From Proteles cristata cristata (taxonomy: Eukaryota > Chordata > Mammalia > Carnivora > Hyaenidae): a stretch of DNA of 64,000 nt. The notes below the pieces were generated by a model. The model was given only the letters and a program-made list of their open reading frames with translations, did no database searches and was not told the origin of the DNA. Location of the stretch: contig JAESUZ010005169.1 of the NCBI GenBank assembly GCA_017311185.1, forward strand, positions 2,668,501 to 2,732,500, read 5' to 3'. Below, one piece after another: positions 15,291-27,876 of the stretch. How positions within the stretch are numbered: the stretch's first letter is position 1; the number at the start of each line of letters is the position of its first letter. Position numbers and translations under genes: made by a program.

Positions 15291-16999
15291 GGTAAATTTT
15301 AATAAATAAAAAAAGAAGCTGCTATGAAACAGAATGGGAGATAATTTGGTTCGGAGAACAAGGAAAGGAATCTTTTAAAATAATATTTCAATAGGCTTTC
15401 AAGTAAAAGGCTCTCATATATTTGTGAAATGGAAAAATTTTGTGAGACTAAAGGACTGAGTAGGAGTGAATGAGGTGAATACGAAGGACAAAGGGAGAAG
15501 AATACATTGAGAAAAAATATAACAGTATGTGAAAAGGTGAATGTTTAGCCTGTTTTAATAAATAATGGGAAAAAACAAATAATACAAACAGACTCATAGA
15601 TGATTCAATATTAGAGTTACAAGACTCAGACTTAAAGGTAACTGTGGTTACTATCTTAAAGAAATACATATATCACAAGATGGGGATTCCAGAAAATAAA
15701 TGGAGTTGTAAATAATAAATTCAAAATTATAAATCAAAATATAGAATAATTGAAAATAACTGAAATTAATCACAAATTTAAGTGAAATTGGGCAGAGCTG
15801 AGGAAGATTATGTAGTGAACCTGATAAAAAAGCAGAATGTGAAACTCAGCTCAGGGACTTTTGTTTTATATATGCATTTATATTTTATTTTTACTATCAT
15901 ATATAGAAAAAGAATATATTTTACTAAACCAAAAATATTTTACATAGAACAGTATTACTAATTTATTTTTTACTTTATTGAATTTACTTAATATGCTGAT
16001 AGTATATTTAATTGATGTCTCAGTGTATATAAACACTGATATGAACATACAGATATAGAACCTGAAATTAAGATAATCTTAATAGCCTTTTCAAAATCAC
16101 AAATCACAAATGTTAATATGAGAGCTATGAATAGAACTAAATGCATGTACGATGACATATTATTTACATACATGTGCATTTTGTCTGTTACAGCCAACAA
16201 TGGCAACATCAATTGGAAACCCTATTACCAAGAGGTAACCCTTGGTTCCATTATTTATAATCATTTGTTGGCCTTCAATGTCTCTCATTTTCATAAATTT
16301 TGAGGTGACATAAGAAAGTGCACAAAGAAGGACTGACAAATTCTTAGATGAAAATGCAAAACTTTGCTTCAGTGAAAATTTTAAAAAGAAAATGAAAGCA
16401 ATAAAACAAGGTGTTTCCACATGATTTTTAAAAATACTTATAATACTGATAGGGGTAATAAGCTATCAGAAATTAAAGTCAGACTGGAAAAATATATAAA
16501 ATATATATCACTAACTAGGAAAATAAATACAAGTTAAGCCACAAACTGTATTTACAGATATTACATTTTAAACAATATTGGAAATATTTTTATGCTTGCT
16601 GTCAATGATATATATCTATAGAATTATAAATTAGAATAATTATTTTGTCATGTACTCAGCAGTACATATCAAACTCCATACAAATATACCTAGCCTTTAA
16701 CCTAGTGTACCCATTCTAAAATGTCATAAAAGAATATATATTCAAACATATGCAGTGCTGTGTTATTAGATAAGGAAAAAATAAGTCACAAAATAAACTT
16801 CAAAAAACTATAGTTCTTTACTAAAGCATGGCACAATCTATAAAATACTTGTACCCACTAAAATATGAAAATGATTTTATGACAAAAGCAAAATAGTATT
16901 CATTAATTACAACTAAGAAAAAATATCTATACTCATACTGAAAAACACAAGAAAAAACTGGCCTGATAAATATGTAACTTTTTGGTAATTTCTTTATAG
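15291..16999. other. AT-rich non-coding stretch
   Basis: No gene or intact repeat recognised. Part of 16640-16940 resembles decayed L1 3' sequence (ATAAAAGAATATATATTC, GCATGGCACAATCTATAAAA) but is too diverged to assign. Confidence 0.35.
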
Positions 17000-17014
17000 T
17001 TACAATTTACTTTT

Positions 17015-17224
17015 TTTTTTAATATTTTTATTTATTTCTAGGAGAGAGAGAGACAGCGTGAGCAGGGGAGGGTCAGAGAGAGAGGGAGATATCTCTGAAA
17101 TAGGCTCCAGGCTCTGAGCTGGCAGTCAGCACAGAGCCCGATGCGGGGCTCGAACCCACGAACCGCGAGATCATGACCTAAGCGAAAGTCGGATGCTTAA
17201 CCGACTAAGCCACCCAGGCGCCCC
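17015..17224 (-). mobile_element. Young felid SINE with extra A/T-rich linker
   Basis: Nearly consensus young copy (CTCGAACCCACGAACCGCGA, CCGACTAAGCCACCCAGGCG). Target duplication TTACAATTTACTTTT at 17000-17014 and 17241-17255. Between the SINE head and the second duplication lie 16 bases (AATTTTTTTTTTAATA) that normally would not be there. Confidence 0.95.
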
Positions 17225-17255
17225 AATTTTTTTTTTAATATTACAATTTACTTTT

Positions 17256-20200
17256 AAAATACATAAGAATCAGAAGAATAGAAGATGGTACCAGAGGAGT
17301 ATTGCTTTTTACCCTAAATTATGGCATAATTTCAGGTATCAGTTAAGTTTCTGATTCTATTATAGAATGGTCTGGAACAGTTTGTAAATGATCTTAAACT
17401 TTCCTGACTATATAAACATATCTAATCAGGTATCTGGTACAGTAGGCTGATTGGTTAGAGTCGATATTTTACATACTACTCTTCTTTTTGTGTCTGAACC
17501 ATGCTGATAAATCTCTTTACCTTCTACATCTTGTTTATCTTCTATAAGAAAGGGGATGGTAACATAAAATCTTTAGAAGAGCTATTTTTAGTTTTAATTA
17601 AGTAAATGACGATAGCAAAACATATCAAGGCCTATAAAATGCTTAGTTCTGCTTTAATATAGCCAATAGAATTCAGGCTTTCGTATCTGGTAAAAAATAC
17701 ATTTAGTATTTGTGTTTATTATTTTCTGCATATTGTCCTGACATATCTAGCAATAATATTTTGGTAACGGTCATCATATTGCTGATGTTGATTGGTTTTG
17801 GCCTTTCATAAAAAAAAGTTTTATAATTATTCACTAGATAGTTATACTCCTTGTCAGCATATGGTAGTGCCTACTTGTGTATGGTCTTCTATGAAGTACA
17901 GTATAATTTTAATTGAAATAAGCCTTAGTTGATAGAGAATCGCTGGTTGGGCTAAGTGATACCATCAATCAATATCCTTTCTCTTTCTGTCATATGGGTG
18001 CATACTTTTCAAATCAAAGTAAAAGAGTGTATTAAAAAGTACATGAATATTGAAGTAAAAGGAATATAGCTTTACATTCTAATGCAGCACTATTAGCTGT
18101 TTCTCCATTTAATGCCTACTATTAGTGAACAAAAAATCTCTCTCTTTAGCTGAATATAAAAAACGTAAGTTAACTAGTCCTTACTCAAGTTCTTTATAAA
18201 ATGAAAATAGTACGATAATAGTGTATAATTCTAAGGCTGAAAATTAAATATATATATCTCCATATCAATATCCACACATTGGTAAGTATAGCAGTGTATT
18301 TGTATTTAATTAATGCATGTTCAATGTTTCCCCTGATAGACTTAATAATATTCAGCTGAACCTATCTTTATATATTTTTGTATCTTTTTCTACCAAGTTT
18401 TTTCTCGAAGGAGAGAATAAGCTTTATACTTTGTTTTTTAATTGACCATCACTACCAGTATATTATCAGGGCTGTTCAAGTCCTTTAGTTAAACATCTCT
18501 TATTTCATTGGTACTCTCATTAAGGACACCTGTGTCATGATCCAAGCTCAGCTAAAAACCAGCAAAATGACCTTAGTAATATCATAATTTCACTGTTTTT
18601 TCCTGTAGTCTTTAAATGAAGGCATCAAATTGCTTTAGGCGTTACCAGTCTCTGATTAAGTCATACTAACTGAATTACAGCAAACTATAGGTTATAAATA
18701 TCAAGGAAATACAAGAGAATACTTAGTCATCTTTCTTCCTTAGAATCTCTATCAAAATTAGATCTACTGTGAGCTATTCTATCAGCCATTTAAAATCCCT
18801 CCATCCATCTCATATTTAAAATAAAAAATGTTTGGACATAACTTTTTAATGAATTAGATGAGAAAACATTAAATTGCTATCTGCCTAGATTAAAGTCTTC
18901 TATAGTCAATTCATGACTATACAAATTAGCCCTTAATTTCTAAATAAAAAATAAAAAAAAGAGCATTTCAACTGAAAAAAAAATCTTAAATAGTTCCCAA
19001 TTATAAACTCTCCTTATTTGTAGTTTTATAGAGTCCAAGTGGAGGAGAAAAACACAAAACTTAAAAGTTGAACTCATATGTAGTAGTTAGTAGCACCTTC
19101 AGAGTTGGTTTTGCATTTATTCAGGGAAGTGAGATATATGTTCTTGTTACAAGGCCCCCAAATGACCCTGAATCATTCTTATCTAAAGCAGACAGCATAA
19201 AGTTAATAGTGAGTGACAACAGCAAATGAACAAATGAACATGCTTCTGCAGCACAGAGTAGATTTCATTCCATTCAGCAAAAAGTAAGTACAAGGCAATA
19301 GGAACTTAGATGCTTATCCCAGCAATTCCTACACCCTCTGGGTTTAATGATTAACACATAATTAGAATGTAAATAAGAACTATCTGGATATTACCTTGAA
19401 ATGAATGTCCCATCAGAAAATATTTCCGAACTAGAGTTACTGATTTTTAAAATATATGTTTGTATGTACAAACACCTGCCCCACCACACAAATATATTTG
19501 ATTGATTTATGCATTTTGCTACTTACTGTACATCACTGCCTATGAAAATATAGTTATATATAAAATATTTTCCCAATAGAAAATTCTCACAATCATAATT
19601 GGCCACTGTAGTAATAAAACTCCAAAGAAACCTCAATTCAACTAGCAATTAATAGAGGAATTTGAAAGAAAATAGGGATATTGAGAGGAATTTGGCAGGA
19701 TTCTAGTGCTATCTAGATACTAGCTTTGAGTAGGAGTGTGGCATCTTTAAAAAAAAAATTCGGAATGCTGCTTTTCATATCTGTATATAGTCTTATAAAA
19801 TTTATACTTTTAATAAAGGTAATGGCAAAAATGAATAGGTATTAATAGGTTAAAACATATAGACACAGAAACTATACAGGCTAACAAAAACTTTTTCTAG
19901 GAAAACATGACCGAATTTAAATTTAGAGGTGAGGCAATGACACAAGCTGTGTAATTGTCCCTAGAGTACAACCCTTCAGAGCAGTCTACCTAGCCTGCCA
20001 TCTCTGGTACTGTCACCCACTAGCTGTGTGCCCCAGGAGTAAGAGAGACCTAAGCCAACAGCTGATACAGAGCTTTTATTTGGATGGATTATCACCAAGA
20101 ACCAACACATAGAAAAGTACTCTTCAACTAAATTTAGACTTTATTTCTTTTATCTCCCCTTTGCCCGAAACAACAGTGTGATCAATCACTGTTTGGGGTA

Positions 20201-20279
20201 TGTTATTTCTTTATTGGCTTATTAAGAGACATCCTGTAAACTACTGCCTTATAAATTATTATTATATTTCCTACAATAA
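17256..20279. other. 3 kb AT-rich non-coding stretch
   Basis: No SINE, LINE or gene recognised. It is the longest stretch of the 7-61 kb region in which I see no obvious mobile element. Short ORFs are not protein-like. Confidence 0.4.
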
Positions 20280-21765
20280 ACCTGTGTTAAATAAATTATT
20301 GGCAATGATTTTAAAAATTCATAGAACTAGAAAAAATAATTCTAAAATTTATAAGGAACCACAAAAGTTAGAGGTGTCACAATCCCTGATTTCAAACTAT
20401 ACTAAAAATCTAGAGTAATCAAAAGACTATGGTATTGGAACAAAAAAACAGACATACACATTAGCAGAATAGAATTGAGAAGCCAGAAATGAATCACACA
20501 TGTATTTATAATTAATCTACAACAAAGTAGCCAAGAACATAAGATGGAGAAAGGAGAATCTCTTCAATAAATGGTGTTTGGAAAACTGGACAGTACATGG
20601 AAAAGAATGAAAATAGACCACTATTTTACATCACACACAGAAAATGACTCAAATAAAGAGCTGAACATAAGACCTGATATCATAAAATTCTTTGAAGAAA
20701 ACATAGGTGGTAAATTACTTGACATCAGACTTGGTGATTTCTTTGTGGATTTGACTCCAAAAATCACAGGAAACAAAATAAAAAATAAACAAATGGGACT
20801 ATATCAAACTAAAAGTTTCTGCATAACAAAGGAAACCATCATCAAAATGAAAAGGCAACCTACTGAATGGAAGAAAATACTTATATCTGGTATATTATAT
20901 TCCAGCCATATATCTGTTATGGTATTAATATCCAAAATATAAAAGAAACTCATACAACTCAACAAAAAACAAACATCCCAATTAAAAAATGGCCAGAAGA
21001 CATGCACATGTGCCAACAGGCACATGAAAAGATTTTCCATATCACTAATTATTAGGTAAATTCAAATCAAAACCACAATGAAATATCACTTAATACCTGT
21101 TAGAATGGCTACTATCAAAAAGACAGGAAATAATCAGTGCCAGAGAAAATGCGGAGAAAAGGGAACTCTGGCACACTGTTGGTGGGACTGTGAACTGATG
21201 CAGCCACTATGGAAAACAATAGGGAGATTCCCCAAGAAGTTAAGAATAGTAACTACCATATGACCCAATATGATCCAAGAATTCAAAAACAGTAATTTGG
21301 AAAGACATATGTACCTGTGTTCATTGCAGCATTATTTACAATGATCAAGACATGGAAACAGCCTAAGTGTGTTCATTAATAGGTAGATGCATAAAGGTAT
21401 GGCACATTTATAAAAATGGAATAGTTCTCAGCTTTAAGAATTAAATCCTGCCATCTGTAACAATAAGAATGGAACTTGAGAGTATTATGCTAAATAAATA
21501 AGTCAGATGGAGAAAGACAAAGATCATATAATTTCACTCATATATAGAATCTAAAAAAAAAACAACAAATGAACAATAAAAAAAATTCATAGTTACAGAG
21601 AACTGACTAGTGGTTACCAGAGTGAGAGGGGTTGGAGAGTGGGCAAAATGGATAAAAGAGGTCAACTGTATGGTGATGGATGGTAATTAGATTGCAGTTA
21701 TCACTTTGTTGTGTATACAGATGTAGAAGATGCTGTACAGAAAAACTTAGATAATTAGGGGGAGG
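20280..21765 (+). mobile_element. 5'-truncated, decayed L1 (ORF2 3' end and 3' UTR)
   Basis: Recognised from typical ORF2 phrases: ATTCATAGAACTAGAAAAAA, a region with TATGGTATTGGAAC, TTTGAAGAAAACATAGG, AATGGCCAGAAGACATGCAC, GAATGGCTACTATCAAAAAG, CACACTGTTGGTGGGACTGT, then a 3' UTR (TGGTTACCAGAGTGAGAGGG, CTTTGTTGTGTATACAG). The frame is broken many times; the open stretches at 20571-20942 and 21078-21263 are pieces of the reverse-transcriptase ORF's C-terminal region. Not functional. Confidence 0.9.
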
Positions 21766-21837
21766 GGGAGACGGAGAGGAAAGGGGAGGAGGCTTTATTT
21801 CAGGAGGTTGTATTCCCTAATTAGAAGAGCAATGGAG

Positions 21838-22098
21838 AGCAAGAGGATGACTCCGTTGGTTGAGAACTCAACTCTTGGGTTCAGCTCAGGTCATGACCCT
21901 AGGGTGGTGCGATAGAGACTCACTTCAAGCCCTGTGTCTGGCTCTGTGCTGAGCATGAAGCCTGTGCATGCACACGTGTGCTCCCTCTTTCTCTCTCTCC
22001 CTCTCTGTCTTTTCCCCTCTCCCTCTGCCCCTCCCTCTATGTGTGCACTCATGCAAGCTGTCTCTCTCCATAAAATAAAATAATAATAATAAAAAGAA
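21838..22098 (+). mobile_element. Old tRNA-derived SINE with long CT-rich middle
   Basis: Contains GGTTCAGCTCAGGTCATGAC, GGCTCTGTGCTGAGCATGAA and a pyrimidine-rich segment of over 100 bp, ending in (TAA)n. Diverged head. Confidence 0.8.
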
Positions 22099-22384
22099 GA
22101 GAAATGACTCCCCACTCTGATTAGGTAAGTACCTCACTTCACCAACAGGGACATGAAAGTTTGTTCGCCCCTCCCCCCGCCCCCGGGGGTTAAAAGGACT
22201 GGGGAGATACATCTCTAAACCTTAATACAAAAGCTAAAACAAAGATAATTTATAATTTGTTCTATCTATTGACATGTGCAACTCTAGGGTTCAGCTGAAG
22301 TGTAGCTGGCAGAGAAGGATATAGGTCAGCCTTTTATTACCTGTGATAAGCTATACACTAGAATTGATAACAATCATCAAAATG

Positions 22385-22630
22385 AAAACTAATATCTATT
22401 TAATTTTTATACTTTACTCCAGTTACAACTCTAAACAGTGTATTTTTTTGGTTCCAACATAGGCTTTAGGTACTGTTAATATTTTCATTTCATAGATGAA
22501 GAAACAGAGGCACAGGATTTTAAACAAATTTCTTAAGATTCTATAGCTAATACAAGATGAAACCATTATTAGACCCCATGGAGTTGGGACTCCAAAGCCC
22601 ATGCCCTTAGCCACCAGGCTGGGCTACCAC
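22385..22630 (+). repeat. MIR element, ancient
   Basis: Core phrase TTTCATAGATGAAGAAACAG AGGCACAGG, then a decayed GATTCTATAGCTAATACAAG, GACTCCAAAGCCCATGCCCT and TAGCCACCAGGCTGGGCTAC, matching the MIR order. Shared by all mammals and highly diverged. Confidence 0.8.
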
Positions 22631-23345
22631 AAGATTATTTAGACCAATGCTCCTGAGAGTGTGGGGAAACACAAGAAGGAGTCCTAAGTCCTCATGGTCC
22701 TGGAGGCAGACTCAGTCCTGACAAGGTTTGACTTTTATACTAAACCAAAGTTGTATGGACAATGACTAATCTGCTGAACTAAATTAGGCAATGAACTCAC
22801 TCTGAGTCAAAGAAAGTGTGGGAGCTGTAACCTCTGGGCATCGCTTCTCTGACAATAAGTTTGCGTAGGCTGAAATCTCCTGCAAGGGGACAATGGAGAG
22901 TACTGAACTGCTTCCAAGAAGGACTGAGTACATTTCTAGTTCCTGCAGAGGATGGTATCATTCACACAAAAACTGCATATAACATGATGCAAGGTTGGTG
23001 GGCTGAGATCCACCAGTTTTTTTCTAAATCAAACAATTGACCTAAAGGTAAAATTAAAACTCTTGGAAGAAATTTCTCTTTTTGCTCTCAAATTCCATTC
23101 TCTCTCCAGCCATGAATCTTACAAGTGCAATTTACTGACTACACGATGGACTAGGAAAGGGAATCCTATTATTCTCCGATGTACCATTTACTATTACTTG
23201 TTTAGCAAGATGTTAGTAATGGGCGTACAATAAACATAATACATATCCAACTTCAAGGTATTTTCTCTTTTTAAAGGAAACAATGCACACATTTTAAAAG
23301 TCAGATTGAAATAATATTTAAAAACTTAGGACAGTAAAGTAATTA
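22631..23345. other. Unassigned stretch before an LTR remnant
   Basis: Moderate GC, no protein-like frame. It may be internal sequence of the element whose LTR lies to the right (GTGGGAGCTGTAACCTCTGG region), but I cannot support that. Confidence 0.25.
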
Positions 23346-23690
23346 AACAAGGGGGACATTATACTGAGGTGTCTCTAATGCCTTAGCAGCCTATCAAAGC
23401 AAACCAAAATTCAAGCCAGAATCAGTGCATTCTAATCCATAAGATGAAAGAACAACCAATCACAAACAGCCAACCAGATTTTCCCAAAAGAAGGCATCCA
23501 TAATAGCCAATCAAATAATTTTCTTGCTTTGCTTCCCTGCCAGCTCAGTGAAAATCTCTCCTGTAGCTCCTTTCCACGGAGTTCTCCTAACTAATAAATT
23601 CTGGTTTGGTGCTAACTGATTTGAATTGCTGTGTGCTCAAATAAACTCTTAAAAATTTTAATATGCCTCAGTTTATCATTTAACACAGTA
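23346..23690 (+). repeat. Ancient ERV LTR remnant, MER34-like
   Basis: Features of an old LTR: repeated CCAATCA boxes (about 23455-23515), AATAAACTC polyA-signal-like motif at about 23640, and an end ATGCCTCAGTTTATCATTTAACA resembling MER34-type LTRs as I remember them. No target duplication recognised. Confidence 0.5.
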
Positions 23691-24265
23691 CATGACAAAG
23701 GAGTGTCATAAACCTAAGTGCTAAAAGGTTAGTATATGAATGTGTGGACACTGGCCCATGCAGCTTTTGACAGAGGACAGATTTGTAAGGCTGAAGCCTA
23801 TTGTCTGTTAACAGAAGTGTCAGCAAAATTCTTGCAATTCAAGTCTTATTAGGCTGTATAACAATTAATTTATATTAGCATTTTAGGTAAAATTGTGAGT
23901 GAGTCATGAAACAGAATATATCTGAGCTTTAATTTGCTATTCTTATCCAATATAAGCATTTGAGTCATGAGGTTTTTGCATCGTATTATTTGCATTTCAA
24001 TATAAACACATTAATATGTGACTCGATACTGCATGATGTATATAGAGATGTATATTATTATAACTACAAAAAAGTAGATATGTAAATAACTCATATTATG
24101 CACTGAATGCTTTTTCAAAATTCCATGGTGATGAGCAGATTGCTAAATTAAGAAACTTTTTAGTGCCTTATTAATATAACTGTTTTTACTGGACATTACC
24201 TATGTGTAAAACCCACACATAAATTTCAGAGTCCAATTCTTATATAATAAAGAAAAACTGTGTTC

Positions 24266-24466
24266 AATAGGGGTGCCTGTGTTCAATAGGGGTGCTCAGC
24301 CAGTTAAGCATCCAGCTCTTGATTTCAGCTGAGGTCATAGTTCCTGACATAGAGCTCTGCATCAGGCTCTGTGCTGACGGGGAAGAGGGGTTTTGCTTGG
24401 GATTTTCTCTCTCTCTCTCTCTGTCACTCCCTTATGCTCTCTCTCTCTTAAATATTAAAATAAAAA
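24266..24466 (+). mobile_element. Old SINE with duplicated head
   Basis: TGTGTTCAATAGGGGTGC occurs twice in tandem at the 5' boundary, followed by CAGCCAGTTAAGCATCCAGC and GGCTCTGTGCTGACGG. A (CT)n run and an A/T-rich tail end it. The duplication includes host flank plus the first bases of the SINE. Confidence 0.75.
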
Positions 24467-24805
24467 CACCGTGTTTTATACATCTATTATATAACAAAAC
24501 TGCATAAATATCACTATCCAGATTTTACTTTTTAATGCCTGCACTCATGGCATTATTTCTATTTGCATGGTCTAGCAAACTATTCCTTGGAGAAAATGTT
24601 AAAGTTAATGAAGCTTATTTTATTATTGATTTGTGCCTTGTGGTTGATTGACTTATTAACTTAATAAGTGATTTACTCAATGCAACACTTAAACACTCAT
24701 TCTTGAAATAGACTTCACCAATGATGCCAAGGCTGTTGGAGCTACTTTCAGAGAAAGTGCTGGGCTCAGTGTTTAAGTGTGTTTTTCATGTGGGGCCTAA
24801 TACTT

Positions 24806-25003
24806 TAGTGCTGGGTTTCTCAGGGTCAGCACTGCTGGCACTGTGGACTGGATAACTCTCTTTCTGAGGGGTGCTTGTGTACTGTAGGGTACTCAGCAGC
24901 GTCACTGGTCTCAGTCCACTACATACCTTAGTCGTGATGATCTAAAGTTACCTCTGCTATTACCAAAAGACCCTCCATCCTCCACTGAGGACCACTTCTA
25001 AAG
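24806..25003 (+). repeat. MER20-like hAT DNA transposon remnant
   Basis: GTTTCTCAGGGTCAGCACTG, CTGGCACTGTGGACTGGATA and GTACTGTAGGGTACTCAGCA follow the MER20 order, ending in ACTGAGGACCACTTC. Non-autonomous hAT-Charlie relic shared across placental mammals. Confidence 0.75.
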
Positions 25004-25982
25004 TAGAAAGAGAGGAGGGTAAAGGAAATTTAGAGACTGAAAATCAAGGCCAGAATCCAATAGGAATTTTTTCTAGAAAAGTCTTGAGGCAAAGAAAACA
25101 ATACAGAGTATAAACTAAATTGAAGAATTAAAGTCCACAGACTTCATTATGTTAAAATTATTAAAGATGAAAGGACTCTTTAACATATTAAAGATGAAAT
25201 ATATATGTATATATGTTAAAGTCAATCAGCTTTAAGACAAAAATAATTTGGATTCCATATAATTTAAGACAATATGAATTCCCATATTTAAAAAATGTAA
25301 TACTTGAAGGTAGTGTTATTCTTGACATTTTTTTTTGTCTGAAAATACTAGGCCCTAAAAGTCTGTGTTTTAGAATTTTCAAAATGCAAGAGTAGAATAA
25401 TTTTGCTTCTGCAAATGATTAACATTTTTAGAATGAGGTATTTCTCACATCATCTTATCATTGATGACATACCTTAATTATTAATCACTTGAAATTTAAG
25501 GATAATTAAGAAAAAATGTATCCTAAAAAAGTCATTTGGTTATCTCAAAAGATGGGTGGACACCAACTAAATTAGTTGTTAGAATAATTTTTTTTTGAAA
25601 CTCAAAAAACAACAATTATGATAAAGAAATTAGAAAGACAACTTTATTAATATAAGTTTTAATTAACATTAGCCTTAAATAAAAATTATATTAAAGAAGT
25701 CCTGCATTTACTAGCATCAGCTCCAATTCTTTCCTTAGTAAAAATTATCATTTATATTAAAGATCAGCCTGGAGTCCGTTAATTGTGGCTAGAGTGCTAT
25801 AAAAATAATTCAAACTTGGTAATTCTTAATAAATTTAAAGTCTATAATTTGTGTCAGCCTCAGAACAATTCAAGAGGCTAAGAACTCACTTGTCCTTATT
25901 CTTAGCGTTATTAAGAACGAAACATATGAGATATGCAGTATTCAATTACTACATTAACATGTGCTTGTTTATACACTGGAAT
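25004..25982. other. AT-rich non-coding stretch
   Basis: No recognised repeat or gene; two overlapping opposite-strand ORFs of about 60 codons at 25188-25395 have no protein-like features. Confidence 0.35.
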
Positions 25983-26000
25983 AGAAAATACAACTTCTGG

Positions 26001-26236
26001 GGGCTCCTGGGTGGCTTAGTCGGTTAAGCATCCGACTTTCGCTTAGGTCATGATCTCGCGGTTCATGGGTTTGAGCCCCACGTCGGGTTCTGTGCTGACT
26101 GCCAGCTCAGAGCCTGGAGCCTGTTTCAGTCTGTGACTCCCTCTCTCTCTGACCCTCCCCTGCTCACGCTGTCTTTCTCTCTCCTAGAAATAAATAAATA
26201 AAAAAAAATTTAAAAAAATTAAAAAAAAAAAAAGAA
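26001..26236 (+). mobile_element. Young felid SINE, 18-bp perfect target duplication
   Basis: Full-length head (GGGCTCCTGGGTGGCTTAGT), TCGCGGTTCATGGGTTTGAG, CTCTCTCTGACCCTCCCCTG and a long A-rich tail. AGAAAATACAACTTCTGG flanks it at 25983-26000 and 26237-26254: one of the clearest recent insertions here. Confidence 0.97.
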
Positions 26237-26671
26237 AGAAAATACAACTTCTGGCATTTCTGCAAGCCACAATGTGTCAATTTCTCAAATTAAGAAAAGA
26301 TTTACTAAACATGCCTATAATGTATCCCAGACTCTCTTACAAGTTTCACAGTTTTCCCATGGCGCCTTAATTTCTATAAATAGAAGAACTTTAAAAAACG
26401 GACTATTACAAACCACATCGAGAAACTCAAGGGATTTCACAGACAAAATATCCACACTGCCCAGTGCGTTTTCTGCCTGTGTGGAACTGATAAATGTCTC
26501 AGGGCATCATCTATTTACCAGGTGAAGCTAACTTCCAAGGCTGTATGGATACACATATTCACGTTGAAATTAGCAGGTGGAAAAATAATAAATATATTAA
26601 GTGGGTTAGATTTCTACAGAAAAATGCTGTTTGATAAAACTTTTTTTTTTAAATATTCAGTGGCTTTTAAG

Positions 26672-26898
26672 GTTTTTTTTAAAAAAATTAATGCTTTTTA
26701 TTTCTTTCTGAAAGAGAGAGAGAGACAGCCTGAGCAGGGGAGGGTCAGAGAGAGGGAGACACAGAATCTGAAGCAGGCTCCAGGCTCTGAGCTAGCTGTC
26801 AGCACAGAGCCCAACACAGAGCTTGAACCCATGAACCATGAGATCATGATCTGAGCTGAAGTCGGACGCTTAACCGACTAAGCCACCCAGGTGTCCCT
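26672..26898 (-). mobile_element. Felid SINE with 12-bp target duplication
   Basis: Reverse copy; GTGGCTTTTAAG at 26660-26671 and 26899-26910. An ORF ending at 26854 reads through it and is not a gene. Confidence 0.95.
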
Positions 26899-26910
26899 GT
26901 GGCTTTTAAG

Positions 26911-27762
26911 CTCTTGAAAACTTTGTTCTTGGCTTTTATATAAAAGTTATTAAAGGCCAGGTGTCTCTTCAAAATGGGAAACTCCTAACTGGTGCTCTTA
27001 CTGAGGCTGTACCATGCACTTCATGAAAGTTATGGTTGCACTTATGGCTTTAATATATGCATAGAATGCTTCTTTCACCAATACTGGATTTTGCTTGCAT
27101 TTATTCTGAAAAATGTCCTTTGCTTTAAAAAGATCTGTGTCCAGGAGGTTAGCCTGAGGGAATCTAATCCAAAGCCTAGGGGAGAGGAGGAAGAATATCT
27201 TGATTTCACACTGGCAGAAAACCCTAAAGGGGAGCTCAGAGAGACAAAGACCAACCGGGATCATTCTGCTTATCTGAAATTTAGACTGAGTAACTGACTG
27301 GACCTAAACTGATTGGGGTTCCTGTATTCTGACATATGGTAAGGTCTCAGGCTCTCAATCCTTGAAATCCCAATGGAATGAACTTCCATTGCAGGGACTA
27401 GAATGAAAACAAGAAAACTCTAGGGAATAGGTGGCTGAACTCAGAGAGGGGACAACTATACATGGCAGAGGTCATTCTTACTGGCTGAGATGAAGCTTGC
27501 TGCTGTACGGCGGTGACTCTGTGGAATAAGAACAGAGGCCACACATATAGTAGCCGCATCTGGGTACAATCCCCTTTTGTTTTTCACAGGCCTTTATAAA
27601 GTATAATCTGTCTAAAGTAGAGATTCATTTTTGTCCTAAATGTTAAAAATTAGGGGAAGGTCTGTGTTTTGGATGAGTAGAATCAATTCATGGTGGTGGC
27701 ACAAAACCACCAAGACAGGCTTAATTTGTGGACTATCAGTGAAACACTCTTTGATTTTTTTT
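26911..27762. other. Unassigned non-coding stretch
   Basis: Two ORFs of 88-101 codons overlap on opposite strands at 26992-27297. Their products match nothing I recognise, and composition is not convincing. No repeat assigned. Confidence 0.3.
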
Positions 27763-27876
27763 TCTTTGTAAAGATTTTATTTTTTAAAGTAATCTCTGTA
27801 CCCAATGCAGGGCTTGAACTCACCACCCTGAAATCAAGGGTTATATGCTCCAATGACAGAGCCAACCAGGTGCCTC
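27763..27876 (-). mobile_element. SINE fragment of the shorter tRNA-derived type
   Basis: TTTTTAAAGTAATCTCTGTA CCC, GGGCTTGAACTCACCACCCT and GACAGAGCCAACCAGGTGCC are the complement of a tRNA-related head joined to AGATTACTTTAAAAA, the structure of the older carnivore SINE without the long CT-rich middle. Confidence 0.85.

Noticed and set aside
20571..20942. 123-codon ORF as a cellular gene
   Set aside because: Its reading is a piece of L1 ORF2, with the flanks continuing the same element.
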